Assembly (NCBI RefSeq): GCF_001006305.1
Contig: NZ_LBHJ01000003.1
Coordinates: 857,709 to 921,708, forward strand
DNA: 64,000 nucleotides
From: Silvibacterium bohemicum
GTDB lineage: Bacteria; Acidobacteriota; Terriglobia; Terriglobales; Acidobacteriaceae
Reading direction: 5' to 3'
Under the pieces are notes generated by a model. That model saw only the letters and a program-made list of their open reading frames with translations, ran no database searches and was not told the DNA's origin. Shown here piece by piece: positions 34,916 to 42,517 of the stretch (its first letter is position 1; each line of letters opens with the position of its first letter). A program made the translations under genes and the position numbers.

Positions 34916-36334
34916 TCAGGCGATCCTGGATGTTGGTTTGCCTCCGCCAACCAACTCCAGTCGTTTTCCATTGCCCACAGAACGTGAAGCTCTAGGCGCG
35001 TTGTTGTCGGGGCCTTCACCGGGCGTCTCGCCGACCTTCCATGCGGCGCGCACACTGGCCTGAAGCTGCAGCTGCCTTGCCTTTACGAATGGGGCGTAGT
35101 GTCTCTCGGTAACCTTCACAGAGGAGTGCCCAAGGAGCGTCGAAACCTGATCGATCGGCACACCCGCGAGGAGCATCTCGACCGCAAAAGTGTCGCGAAA
35201 CATGTGAGGATGGCAGCGCTTTTTCTGGCCGTCGAGCTTTCGAATGTCGGCCAGCTGGAATAATCGGCGAAAGCTGCGTTGCCAGTTGGCGACAGCGCTC
35301 TTAGGAAGACCATTGCCGCTCCAGAAGAAGTATCGCTTGTTAGGCACGGGACCTTCAGGGATATTCACAAGAGCTTCGACGACTTCAGGCGGAAGCGGAA
35401 CGTAGACACTCTGTCCGGTCTTCGCCTGATACAGAAGCAGGTTGTCGCCCTGAAGGCGATGTCGCTCGAGCGTGACCGCATCGCGGATGCGAAGCCCACT
35501 CCAGCGCATGAGCAATGTCAGAGTGTGAAGCCGGGTCCGAGTGTCTTCGACGCTGAGATACCCGCCACGAGGATCGCCATAGAGGACGATGGCATCGATG
35601 ATCCTGTCGAACTCGTCCCTTGGGAAATAGTCGGTCGGGATATGCTTCGGTCGGATCTTGCTGAGCGAGAGCGCCGGGTTCTGGGTAATGAAGCCGCGCC
35701 TGAAAGATTCCCAGAAGAAACCCACGACCCGGTCCTGCTTCTTTGCCTTGACCACCATACCCTCGGTCCAGGTCGTGCGGTAGGTGAGCAGGGCGTTGTG
35801 GTCGAGCTCGTCGAGATACACGAGTCCTTCGGTCTTGGTCCACGGCAGGAACTGTTTTTCGAAGAGTCGCTCGAGCTTCTTGACGGTGTCTGTCTGAAGG
35901 TTCCGGCTGCGCGCGTCAGCCATGTAGACCTCAACGGCCTTCTGGATGGTGACTCTGGTCCTCTGACGGCTTGACGGAATAATCTCCCCATCCAGTGCAA
36001 GAGGAGATTGGGCTGGCTCTGGCTGAGCAGAGGAAGGGACGATGGCTGCGCCGAGCATCTCCGGCGATGTCTCGGCTTCGATGTGAGCAGAGGTGCTGGC
36101 TGTTGGGGTGAGGTCTGAGTCGAGACTCGAGAGCGGGCGTCCGCTGGCCAGAGTCTCTTCGAGCTTCTGTCGAAACTGCTCCGCCTCGTCCCAGAGACGG
36201 GTCGAGGCACTCTTGCGAACGCGCTCACTGTTGAACCGGGCTTCCACCCACTTGGGGCAGTTGCAACGGCGATAGAGGCGGTCTCGTTTGTACTTGCAAT
36301 CGGAGGCGTGGCGGGTGAACACGAATGAATCCAT
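34916..36334 (-). CDS. int: Tyrosine recombinase / phage-type integrase
   Basis: A 472-residue integrase. The catalytic set is visible: Arg282 (WSGLRIRDA), HMFR at 377-380, His403 (LGHSS) and Tyr413 (RHYAPF). The N-terminus has a Cys cluster (Cys13, Cys24, Cys26; RRCNCPKW) before a SAM-like core-binding domain near 125-230. AAGGAG lies before the ATG at 36334; the frame is open for a further 26 codons. Its start lies 176 bases from the 3' end of the tmRNA gene, the expected place for an integrase that recombines within the tmRNA acceptor region. It probably integrated this element. Confidence 0.92.
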   Translation of the reverse strand: MDSFVFTRHASDCKYKRDRLYRRCNCPKWVEARFNSERVRKSASTRLWDEAEQFRQKLEETLASGRPLSSLDSDLTPTASTSAHIEAETSPEMLGAAIVPSSAQPEPAQSPLALDGEIIPSSRQRTRVTIQKAVEVYMADARSRNLQTDTVKKLERLFEKQFLPWTKTEGLVYLDELDHNALLTYRTTWTEGMVVKAKKQDRVVGFFWESFRRGFITQNPALSLSKIRPKHIPTDYFPRDEFDRIIDAIVLYGDPRGGYLSVEDTRTRLHTLTLLMRWSGLRIRDAVTLERHRLQGDNLLLYQAKTGQSVYVPLPPEVVEALVNIPEGPVPNKRYFFWSGNGLPKSAVANWQRSFRRLFQLADIRKLDGQKKRCHPHMFRDTFAVEMLLAGVPIDQVSTLLGHSSVKVTERHYAPFVKARQLQLQASVRAAWKVGETPGEGPDNNAPRASRSVGNGKRLELVGGGKPTSRIA

Positions 36335-36422
36335 GGGAGGCTCCTTGAAGTGCAGCGGGAGTCTTGCCCGGATGGAAAATTCGGTCAAAGTTTCGGACGT
36401 CTTTCTACCCAACGGCCGTCGT

Positions 36423-36454
36423 GGTCACAAAACGGTCACAAAAGGGTCACAAAA
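36423..36454. repeat. Three direct GGTCACAAAA repeats, 11-bp phase
   Basis: GGTCACAAAA occurs at 36423, 36434 and 36445, each separated by one base so that the spacing is one DNA turn. They lie between the integrase gene and the tmRNA 3' end. They may be arm-type binding sites for the integrase or an operator of its promoter. Confidence 0.65.
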
Positions 36455-36509
36455 TCGGTCCTGATTTTGAGTTCAGATTGTTAAGTATGGGAAATAAAGG
36501 ACTTAGGTG

Positions 36510-36551
36510 TGGTGGAGGCGGCGGGAGTCGAACCCGCGTCCGAAATCGTTG
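36510..36551. other. Probable attachment site (tmRNA 3' end)
   Basis: The 3' end of the tmRNA lies on the border between the integrase side and the chromosome. Tyrosine integrases of elements found at ssrA usually cross over in this segment. A matching direct repeat at the other element end was not found within the window. The exact core is therefore unknown. Confidence 0.5.
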
Positions 36552-36862
36552 TCAACAAAGAGAGGCTCCATGCTCAGTCCTGTTCCGGAAGTTTCGCTTT
36601 GCGCGCTCAGAACGGACAAGATGCGCGCATTGCTAGTCCGTGGATCTCGCCTTCATGACCCGTACCCAGTCGTGAAAGCCAGCCCGCTGTGCGACGTCCT
36701 TTCGCGGCCCGCAGGCAAAGCCACGAAGAACGGCAACTTAATTAATTAAGCTGCGAGTGCGAATTGAGGTTCGGCACTTGTGATTTTCCGAGCGATTACG
36801 GGTGCTCAGACCCCGACATGCCTCTTTGCCGCAAGCGATCCCGTCGAAACCGTGACGCCCCC
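36510..36862 (-). ncRNA. ssrA: Transfer-messenger RNA
   Basis: The minus strand from 36862 begins GGGGGCGTCACGGTTTCGAC, pairs its first seven bases with CGCCTCC near the 3' end, and finishes CCTCCACCA (CCA encoded, 36510-36512). The TPsiC-like arm CGGGTTCGACTCCCGC is present. In the middle, the tag frame reads AEPQFALAA and then TAA TTA ATTAA, the usual end of an ssrA tag. Length 353 nt. tmRNA rescues stalled ribosomes and tags proteins for degradation. Its 3' part is the integration site of the element to its left and is intact. Confidence 0.95.
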
Positions 36863-36969
36863 ACATTGTGCTGATCGTGGAAGTCCCGTTGCTCTGGGTC
36901 TCTACCTGTGACTTCTCTTATTCTACGCTGCTTCGCGTGATTTATGGCCGCTCGCTGGGCAAGTTCCCG

Positions 36970-38340
36970 CTACTGGCTGCACTCGGCAAGCGGAGCCAGA
37001 TGGCGGCTCCATTCGCTAAGCGCACGATCGAGCCGGGTCTCGACGCTCTCAAATGTCTCGCGTTTCTCCGAGCCTGCACGGAAGCTAAGCTCCTTGACCG
37101 TCCCGCAAACGGTGGCGTGATCCATCGCCGGCGCCGTCTTGAATTCCGAAATCACGCTCCCATCGCCGTAGATCACCTCGCCGCCGATCGTAACCAGCGC
37201 GACATCGCGCGCGTCGGAGTGAACCGCGCTCCAATAAGCATCTTTACCCGCGGGCTGCTGGTGCGGGCGCAGGACGAGAATGTCCGCAGCGTATCCCGGA
37301 GCCAAGCTGCCGAGAGTGTGCTCCATGCCGGCAAGTCGAGCGGCGTTGCGCGTCGCCATCTCCACCAGCTCGCGATCGGTGAAGACGGGCGGTGTCTGTC
37401 CGGCGTTCCAGGTGGCGGCGAAATTCAGCTCGGCCAGCGTGCCGTCGCTGCCGGTTGGGCTCCAGTCGGGAGCGATCGCCATTTCGACACCAGCAGCCTT
37501 CGCAGCCGCTACATTCGCTGTTCCGCCGTAAAGCTCGAGATTGCTGCGCGGCGACCAGATGAGGCCGGTTTCTGCAATGGCCATCTCCCGCAGGTCATCG
37601 GGCTTGAGCGCAACGCCGTGGATCACAGACACACCCTTGCGCAGCAGCCCGCGCCCCTTGAGCATCGCGAACTCACGGGCAGCGGAGGCATCGTTCGGCG
37701 CGCCCTCGGCAACGTGGATCAGCAGCGCGCCACCATGATCGAGCGCCCCACGAGCCGAGGCCAGCTCCTCTTCGCTCATCTGGAAGGGAAAAACGTTGTA
37801 GACGACAGGCGCGGAAGGGGCGCCGCCCAGGCGCGGATCGAAATCCAGGTTGCGCGCCAGCCGCGGGCCGCAGTCCTGATGCGTGCCGCCCACCACGCTG
37901 GTCTCGCCCTCGCTCACCGCCTTCACCTCGGCATATCGCTCCATGTCGCACTCGTAGCCTTCGGCGACCAGCTGATGATGCGGCCCATCCATCAATACCT
38001 TGTAGATGGATTTCTGCTGCCAGTCATAGCGGCTGCCGAACTCCTCCATGGGCTTCCAGCGCGGAAAGACGTTCCAGGTAAGGTGATTGTGCAGATCGAT
38101 GAAGCCGGGGACGAGGATACCGTGTGTATCGATGGTCCGGGTATTCGCAGGAAGAGAAATCTTCTCTCCGACAGCCACAATCTTGCCGTTCTGGAACAAC
38201 ACCGTGCCGTTTTCGACGACTCCGGAAGGAGTAAGGACGGTGCCGGTGAGAGCGATAGGAGCGTTCTGAGCAGAACAGAAACAGGCGATGGAGAGAAACA
38301 GGAAAAGAGAGCAGGTCGTGCGCCGGATCATGGTTGCCAT
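36970..38340 (-). CDS. Secreted metal-dependent amidohydrolase
   Basis: A 456-residue member of the amidohydrolase superfamily. A signal peptide (residues 4-24: RRTTCSLFLFLSIACFCSAQ) indicates export. The metal-binding HxH is DLHNHL (His84, His86); LLIHVAEG and SVIHGVAL hold later metal His residues, and the final Asp is in APDWSPTGSDG. The last block with APGYAADILVL is typical. The likely reaction is hydrolysis of a cyclic amide/imine such as deaminase- or imidazolonepropionase-type substrates; which one is not clear. The start is placed at 38340; the ribosome-binding site is weak. Located just downstream of the tmRNA gene. Confidence 0.8.
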   Translation of the reverse strand: MATMIRRTTCSLFLFLSIACFCSAQNAPIALTGTVLTPSGVVENGTVLFQNGKIVAVGEKISLPANTRTIDTHGILVPGFIDLHNHLTWNVFPRWKPMEEFGSRYDWQQKSIYKVLMDGPHHQLVAEGYECDMERYAEVKAVSEGETSVVGGTHQDCGPRLARNLDFDPRLGGAPSAPVVYNVFPFQMSEEELASARGALDHGGALLIHVAEGAPNDASAAREFAMLKGRGLLRKGVSVIHGVALKPDDLREMAIAETGLIWSPRSNLELYGGTANVAAAKAAGVEMAIAPDWSPTGSDGTLAELNFAATWNAGQTPPVFTDRELVEMATRNAARLAGMEHTLGSLAPGYAADILVLRPHQQPAGKDAYWSAVHSDARDVALVTIGGEVIYGDGSVISEFKTAPAMDHATVCGTVKELSFRAGSEKRETFESVETRLDRALSEWSRHLAPLAECSQ

Positions 38341-38522
38341 AGTCTCATGAGCGCCGCGTTTCGGGTCATTTTGAACTGCATGCCTGATTCGGGTGTCCAG
38401 TCTCATGACACCCTTTGCATTTCTATTCTCATGCAGCGGAGACTCCGGCTGCATTCCATCGAGAATCTGTCGGATGGTCAGGATCTGGATGTATGGGCAA
38501 GAGTAGCTATCAATAGGATTCT

Positions 38523-39566
38523 TTAGTCGGAAATTATCTTATTTCCGAAGAATTTCTTTTCCAAATCTAGAAGTGTGAATGTGCTCCGGTGCTGAATGCT
38601 CTCTTCCACCATGCGCATCAAAGCCGACGCCGTTATGAGAATGATATTTCTGATGGGTGAGTCCGAGAGATTTTCCGTGAGCTTTTTAAGGTCGCTTTCC
38701 CTAAATGAGGGTCCCACAACGATGAAATAGAGTCTGTCCAATCCTTGGCGCTGAAGCTCTCTGCCATGGTAATTGGCATACTCCAGAAATTTCCGATCTT
38801 CTGTTCCTAAAACGTAGCCGGCCGAACGTACTTTAGCATCGATGATCAATCCAAAACGCTCGCGCGGCGCAGCCGCCAACGAGTCCGCCTTTCGTCCTGT
38901 GCCCTGTCCCATCGGCTTAACCTCGAACCCCAAGCACCGAAATGCATCGGCAGTGCGTCTTTCGAATTGGGTTGCGATTTCGGCGTCTGGCCGCTCGAAG
39001 GGAGGTCTATCTCCACGGGCAAGGACATGCAGGTATTGAAGCGCCGCCGGTAAGAATGGGCGCAACCCTGGATGCGGTGGAGTTATTTCGGTTATAGCGT
39101 CACTACGTTTAGTTCCGCTATTTTGTTTTGGCAGAGACCAGCCATCAAATTTTAGTATAGGTTGCAGTTCCAGCGGCGCGTCTTGCAGCCAGGCGTGGAA
39201 ACGTGTCCGAAATTCTCCCCTACCGCCGGGAAATCGTTTATAAGCTGATGCTGCTCTGGTCTTCAGCTCTCTCTGTGCAATTCTAAGTTCTGGAGAGCTA
39301 GGAATTTTTGTGAGATGAAGGCATATTTGCGCGAAGCCTGCAAAAACTTCTGAGTCAGAAAGCTTATCAACAAGCCATTCGTTGGGTTGTAAGCCAGCTT
39401 CTTCAGCTAGAGCGGAGGGTTTCGGCCAGTAATAACGAACTTCTGAAGCCTTGATTCCCGTCAGTTCTTCAAATGCTTCTTCACTTGGTGTTCGGCCAAA
39501 CTGAGCGGCACAGGCCTTGAATGACTCTAGTATCTCTTCGCGGCTTCGGCGTTGTTTTGCTTGCAT
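38523..39566 (-). CDS. PD-(D/E)XK restriction-type nuclease with homing-repeat N-terminus
   Basis: A 347-residue protein. The N-terminus (residues 5-60; RRSREEILESFKACAAQFGR) resembles homing-endonuclease associated DNA-binding repeats. The C-terminal domain has the PD-(D/E)XK centre: Glu202 (QFERRTADAF), Asp228 (GRKADSL) and DAK at 243-245 (LIIDAKVR). It follows a broken DNA methyltransferase gene 19 bases upstream, so it probably is the restriction part of a restriction-modification system. Start chosen at 39566; earlier starts add residues not typical of the family. Whether it is still expressed without its methylase is an open question. Confidence 0.72.
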   Translation of the reverse strand: MQAKQRRSREEILESFKACAAQFGRTPSEEAFEELTGIKASEVRYYWPKPSALAEEAGLQPNEWLVDKLSDSEVFAGFAQICLHLTKIPSSPELRIAQRELKTRAASAYKRFPGGRGEFRTRFHAWLQDAPLELQPILKFDGWSLPKQNSGTKRSDAITEITPPHPGLRPFLPAALQYLHVLARGDRPPFERPDAEIATQFERRTADAFRCLGFEVKPMGQGTGRKADSLAAAPRERFGLIIDAKVRSAGYVLGTEDRKFLEYANYHGRELQRQGLDRLYFIVVGPSFRESDLKKLTENLSDSPIRNIILITASALMRMVEESIQHRSTFTLLDLEKKFFGNKIISD

Positions 39567-39585
39567 CGAAACTCTTCTCAAAATT

Positions 39586-39804
39586 CTAGCAATGTACGTA
39601 AAACGCTTGTTCTGTGGAATCGCAATGGAGATAGATCGATCCAACTTCCTCGAGGGCACGCTTTAATTCGACGTAGTCATGAAGGGAGTTCAAGGAGGGA
39701 TCGAGATAGACGAGGTCGTCCGATTTGCCGGGAACTGAGCGCTGTAGGACAGCGTGGCAGTCGCCGTAATAGAGCTTATCTTTTTCCGGTCTGAGCTGGA
39801 ACAC
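39586..39804 (-). pseudogene. DNA adenine methyltransferase remnant (internal deletion)
   Basis: The frame starts like a beta-type DNA methyltransferase: KLYYGDCHAVLQRSVPGKSD, then DLVYLDPSLNS, the site of the catalytic DPP(F/Y)N motif, here altered to DPSLN. It then jumps directly to LKRALEEVGSIYLHCD, a block that normally comes about 80 residues later, and stops after 72 residues. So an internal deletion, a lost catalytic proline, and a lost C-terminal two thirds are all visible. The product would be inactive. Confidence 0.72.
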
Positions 39805-39868
39805 AATTGACTAACGTAGCATATAGCCTGTGATGAGGAGAAGTAACTGCCGAAGTGCAATGGAATCT

Positions 39869-39890
39869 CACATCTCAAAATAGAGATGTG
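39869..39890. repeat. Palindromic repeat CACATCTC-N6-GAGATGTG
   Basis: An 8-bp inverted repeat with a six-base loop, CACATCTC (39869-39876) and GAGATGTG (39883-39890). The same unit, with one more base pair, occurs at 45076-45099, and a half-site at 42507-42515. Intergenic dispersed repeat (REP-like). Confidence 0.6.
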
Positions 39891-39900
39891 GGGCACCCAG

Positions 39901-39959
39901 TTTTCGGCTAACCGGGGTTCAGCGACCCGTTTTTTAGCCAACCGCCCTTCAGCTACCCG
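39901..39959. repeat. Imperfect tandem 30-bp repeat
   Basis: Two copies of a TTTT-rich unit that ends TTCAGCxACCCG, at 39901-39929 and 39930-39959, differ at about 8 positions. They abut the 3' end of the next gene. Confidence 0.55.
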
Positions 39960-40416
39960 CCTTTTCGCTGCTCTTAGAGCCCAACGCGTCCAAATCGATC
40001 TGCTCGAAATCCTTGTGCTCGATACCGGCGCGAATCTCCGCTGGCGTCTTGCCCAGCTTGGTCATCCTGTAGGCGTAGGCGCCTTCCTTCGCGCAGGTGG
40101 AGCATTCAGCTCCATGCGTCCCGGAGAAGCAGCTGTGCAGGCTGGTGTGGCCGAGCGCGCGGTCGCAGTGGCAGTAGCAGGGAAGCTGATAGAGCACCTT
40201 GGGTATCTGCGCCGCTTCTTTATAGACCTCAACCTGCCACGGATAGTGGAAGTTCGGCCCGGTAAGCTCAGCGCCGGCGAGGATCGGAGGCAGCTTGGCT
40301 TCTTTGGCGGGCGCAGCCGGATGATAGGCAGGGACATCGTCGACCGGGTTGGACCACTGGGCGTATCCGGCGGCGGTAACCAGGCCCAGAGCCAGAGTAA
40401 TAAGAATGCGCTTCAT
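39949..40416 (-). CDS. Secreted PCYCGC-motif-like protein
   Basis: A 155-residue protein with a signal peptide (MKRILITLALGLVTAAGYAQ). The mature part contains PCYCHCDRALGHTSLHSCFS and GTHGAECSTCAKEG, close to the PCYCGC/CYC-type family that binds metals or haem via Cys residues. GGGAG lies before the ATG. The C-terminus, overlapping the tandem repeats, is acidic and then basic. The function is unknown; family members are extracytoplasmic and often lipoproteins, though this one has no lipobox. It lies alone between the restriction relic and the ABC transporter. Confidence 0.72.
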   Translation of the reverse strand: MKRILITLALGLVTAAGYAQWSNPVDDVPAYHPAAPAKEAKLPPILAGAELTGPNFHYPWQVEVYKEAAQIPKVLYQLPCYCHCDRALGHTSLHSCFSGTHGAECSTCAKEGAYAYRMTKLGKTPAEIRAGIEHKDFEQIDLDALGSKSSEKAGS

Positions 40417-40663
40417 CGCTGCTCCCGAAACTGCTTTTCTCTACAGACTGCTCTCGCTACCTAAAAGTAAACCATAGCGCCATCCGCTTGCGCCCAACTA
40501 GATTAGACGGCATTGCAGATTCGTTTTGCCGAAACCAACATTCTGCAGCGGAAACCGACCTCGACTGCGTATGCTGTGCCTATACCTCAGAGGCTAAAGC
40601 CTCTCACCTTCTAATCGTTGTGGATGGGCCGAAGCCCCTCCCTCCCTCCGTCGCGGAAAATCG
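40417..40663. other. Intergenic region with short REP-like hairpin
   Basis: This 247-base stretch lies between the ends of the ABC transporter and the start of the PCYCGC-type gene. It holds GAGGCTAAAGCCTC (about 40590-40603), a short hairpin in a sequence style that recurs between genes in Acidobacterial genomes. No gene seen. Confidence 0.4.
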
Positions 40664-42424
40664 CTAGCGAGCGCCAGCCAGCTCTTCCTCAAGCTGCTGT
40701 TTCTCATACAGCCCCGCATAGTATCCACCGCGCAGCAGCAGCTCCTCATGCGTTCCCAGTTCGGCGACGCGGCCGCCGGCCAGCACTGCGATGCGATCGG
40801 CGTTGCGCACCGTGGAGACGCGATGCGAAATCAGGATGGTCGTCCGTCCCTGCATCCGCTGGCGAAGCTCTTCGAGGATGCGTTCCTCGGTGTAGGTGTC
40901 CACGCTGGCCAGGGCATCGTCGAGGATCAGAATCTTCGGGTCGCGCACCAGCGCGCGAGCCAATGCCGACCGCTGCTTCTGGCCGCCGGAGAGGGTGAGT
41001 CCACGTTCGCCGACCGTGGTCTCGAAGCCGTGCGGGAATTCCTCGAATTCCTTGCGAATATGCGCCGCCTCGGCTGCGCTCAACATCTGCTCGGGCGAGG
41101 CATCCGGCGCGCCCAGCAGGATATTTTCGCGGATGGTCTCGCTGAACAGGAACGTCTCCTGCGGCACAAATCCGATGCTCTCGCGCAGCACGTCCAGCGG
41201 ATACTCACGCACCGGGCGTCCATCGATGAAAACGGAGCCGGGCGGTGCATCGTAGATGCGGGGAATCAGGTTCACCAGCGTGGACTTGCCCGCGCCCGTC
41301 GGCCCCACCAGCGCCAGGCTCGATCCGGCGGGAATGGTCAGCGAAATATCGCGGAGCACAGATTGCGAAGACGCTTCGCCATAAGTGAAAGTGAGGTGAC
41401 GAAACTCGATCTCGCCGCGAATGACATGGTCGCCGGCCAATTCGATATTCGCATCGCGGTCGTCGATTGTCGGCTCTTCAGCCAGCAATTCATGAATGCG
41501 GGTGACCGACGCGGTGCCGCGCTCGAAGAGATTCACCACCCATCCCAGCGCAATGATGGGCCAGGTGAGCATCAGCGTGTAGGTGGCGAATGCGGCGAAG
41601 TTACCTACGCTGATGCGGTGCGAGAGAACTTCATGTCCGCCGACCAGCAGCACGATGACCATGGCCAGGCCGAGCATGAATTCGAGCGTCGGCCACAGCA
41701 TGCCCATCAACTGAACAAGGCGCAGCCCGCGCCGGATGTACTCCTGGTTCGATTGTTCGAAGGCTTCCTTCTGCGCCTCTTCCTGAGCGAAGGCCCGGAC
41801 CAGCCGCGCGGCTGAAAAATTCTCCTGCGCCTGCGCCGAGATGTCGGAATACATGGCCTGAATGCGCTCGAAGCGCTCGTGGATCTTGCGGCCCATGGTC
41901 TGAACCAGGACGCTGGCCAGCGGCAGCGGAACCAGAGCGATCAATGTCAGCATGGGGCTGATGCGCAGCAGGAAATAAAGCGCGCCCATTGAGAAGAGCA
42001 GCGTGTTGGCGCTGTACATGATCGCCGGCCCCAGCAGCATGCGCACTGCATTTAGGTCGTTGGTCATGCGCGCCATAATGTCGCCGGTGCGCCGATGCTG
42101 GTAATAAACGGCAGGCTGCTTTTCCAGCTGCAGGAAGAGATCGTTGCGCAGGTCGAATTCGATCTCGCGGGAGATGCCGATCAAGATCCAGCGCGTGAAG
42201 AAGAGAAAGACGCCCTTGGCCAGGGCGATGGCCAACAGCAGACCGGCGTAAAGCATGATCTTCCGCTGCGTCACGCCATGATTGAGGTCGTCGATGGCGC
42301 TGCCGATCGCCTTGGGAAAGAAAATCCACACGGCATTCGACAGCACAGTAACCACGCCGCCCCGCACGTAGCTGCGCGAGTAGCGTCGCATGTACGGCAG
42401 AAGCGGCTTCAGTCGCTGAAACAT
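40664..42424 (-). CDS. ABC transporter, fused permease-ATPase (MsbA/YheI type)
   Basis: A 586-residue half transporter: six membrane helices in 15-310 and an ATPase domain. Walker A GPTGAGKST, Q-loop VPQETFLF, signature LSGGQKQR, Walker B KILILDDALASVD and H-loop ISHRVST are all present. The residue after the Walker B Asp, normally catalytic Glu, is Asp (LDDA), as in the degenerate half of heterodimeric exporters such as YheI. If it acts as homodimer, ATP hydrolysis may be slow; a partner with full site may be encoded elsewhere. It lies downstream of the LptF-LptG gene on the same strand, so lipid or LPS transport is a plausible role; multidrug export is the alternative. Confidence 0.85.
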   Translation of the reverse strand: MFQRLKPLLPYMRRYSRSYVRGGVVTVLSNAVWIFFPKAIGSAIDDLNHGVTQRKIMLYAGLLLAIALAKGVFLFFTRWILIGISREIEFDLRNDLFLQLEKQPAVYYQHRRTGDIMARMTNDLNAVRMLLGPAIMYSANTLLFSMGALYFLLRISPMLTLIALVPLPLASVLVQTMGRKIHERFERIQAMYSDISAQAQENFSAARLVRAFAQEEAQKEAFEQSNQEYIRRGLRLVQLMGMLWPTLEFMLGLAMVIVLLVGGHEVLSHRISVGNFAAFATYTLMLTWPIIALGWVVNLFERGTASVTRIHELLAEEPTIDDRDANIELAGDHVIRGEIEFRHLTFTYGEASSQSVLRDISLTIPAGSSLALVGPTGAGKSTLVNLIPRIYDAPPGSVFIDGRPVREYPLDVLRESIGFVPQETFLFSETIRENILLGAPDASPEQMLSAAEAAHIRKEFEEFPHGFETTVGERGLTLSGGQKQRSALARALVRDPKILILDDALASVDTYTEERILEELRQRMQGRTTILISHRVSTVRNADRIAVLAGGRVAELGTHEELLLRGGYYAGLYEKQQLEEELAGAR

Positions 42425-42506
42425 CCGTGAATCAACCTTCCAGGGCGTCTAAAGAACGCCGTCGTTCGAGCCTGTGACACTTCGCGGATACTCGATGGGC
42501 GCGTTT

Positions 42507-42515
42507 GAGATGTGG
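42507..42515. repeat. Half-site of the GAGATGTGG palindromic repeat
   Basis: GAGATGTGG without its left arm, in the short gap between the ABC transporter and the LptF-LptG gene. See the full copies at 39869 and 45076. Confidence 0.4.
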
Positions 42516-42517
42516 GA

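Noticed and set aside
36423-36454. Possible CRISPR array
   Set aside because: Units are 11 bp in phase with single-base gaps, too short for repeats with spacers.
36868-38526. A 552-residue open frame on the plus strand
   Set aside because: It lies entirely opposite the amidohydrolase gene and tmRNA promoter region, has no recognisable domains, and its low-complexity Arg/His-rich translation is typical for an antisense frame of a GC-rich gene.
40748-41815. A 355-residue plus-strand frame
   Set aside because: It is antisense to the ABC transporter, which has all ATPase motifs.
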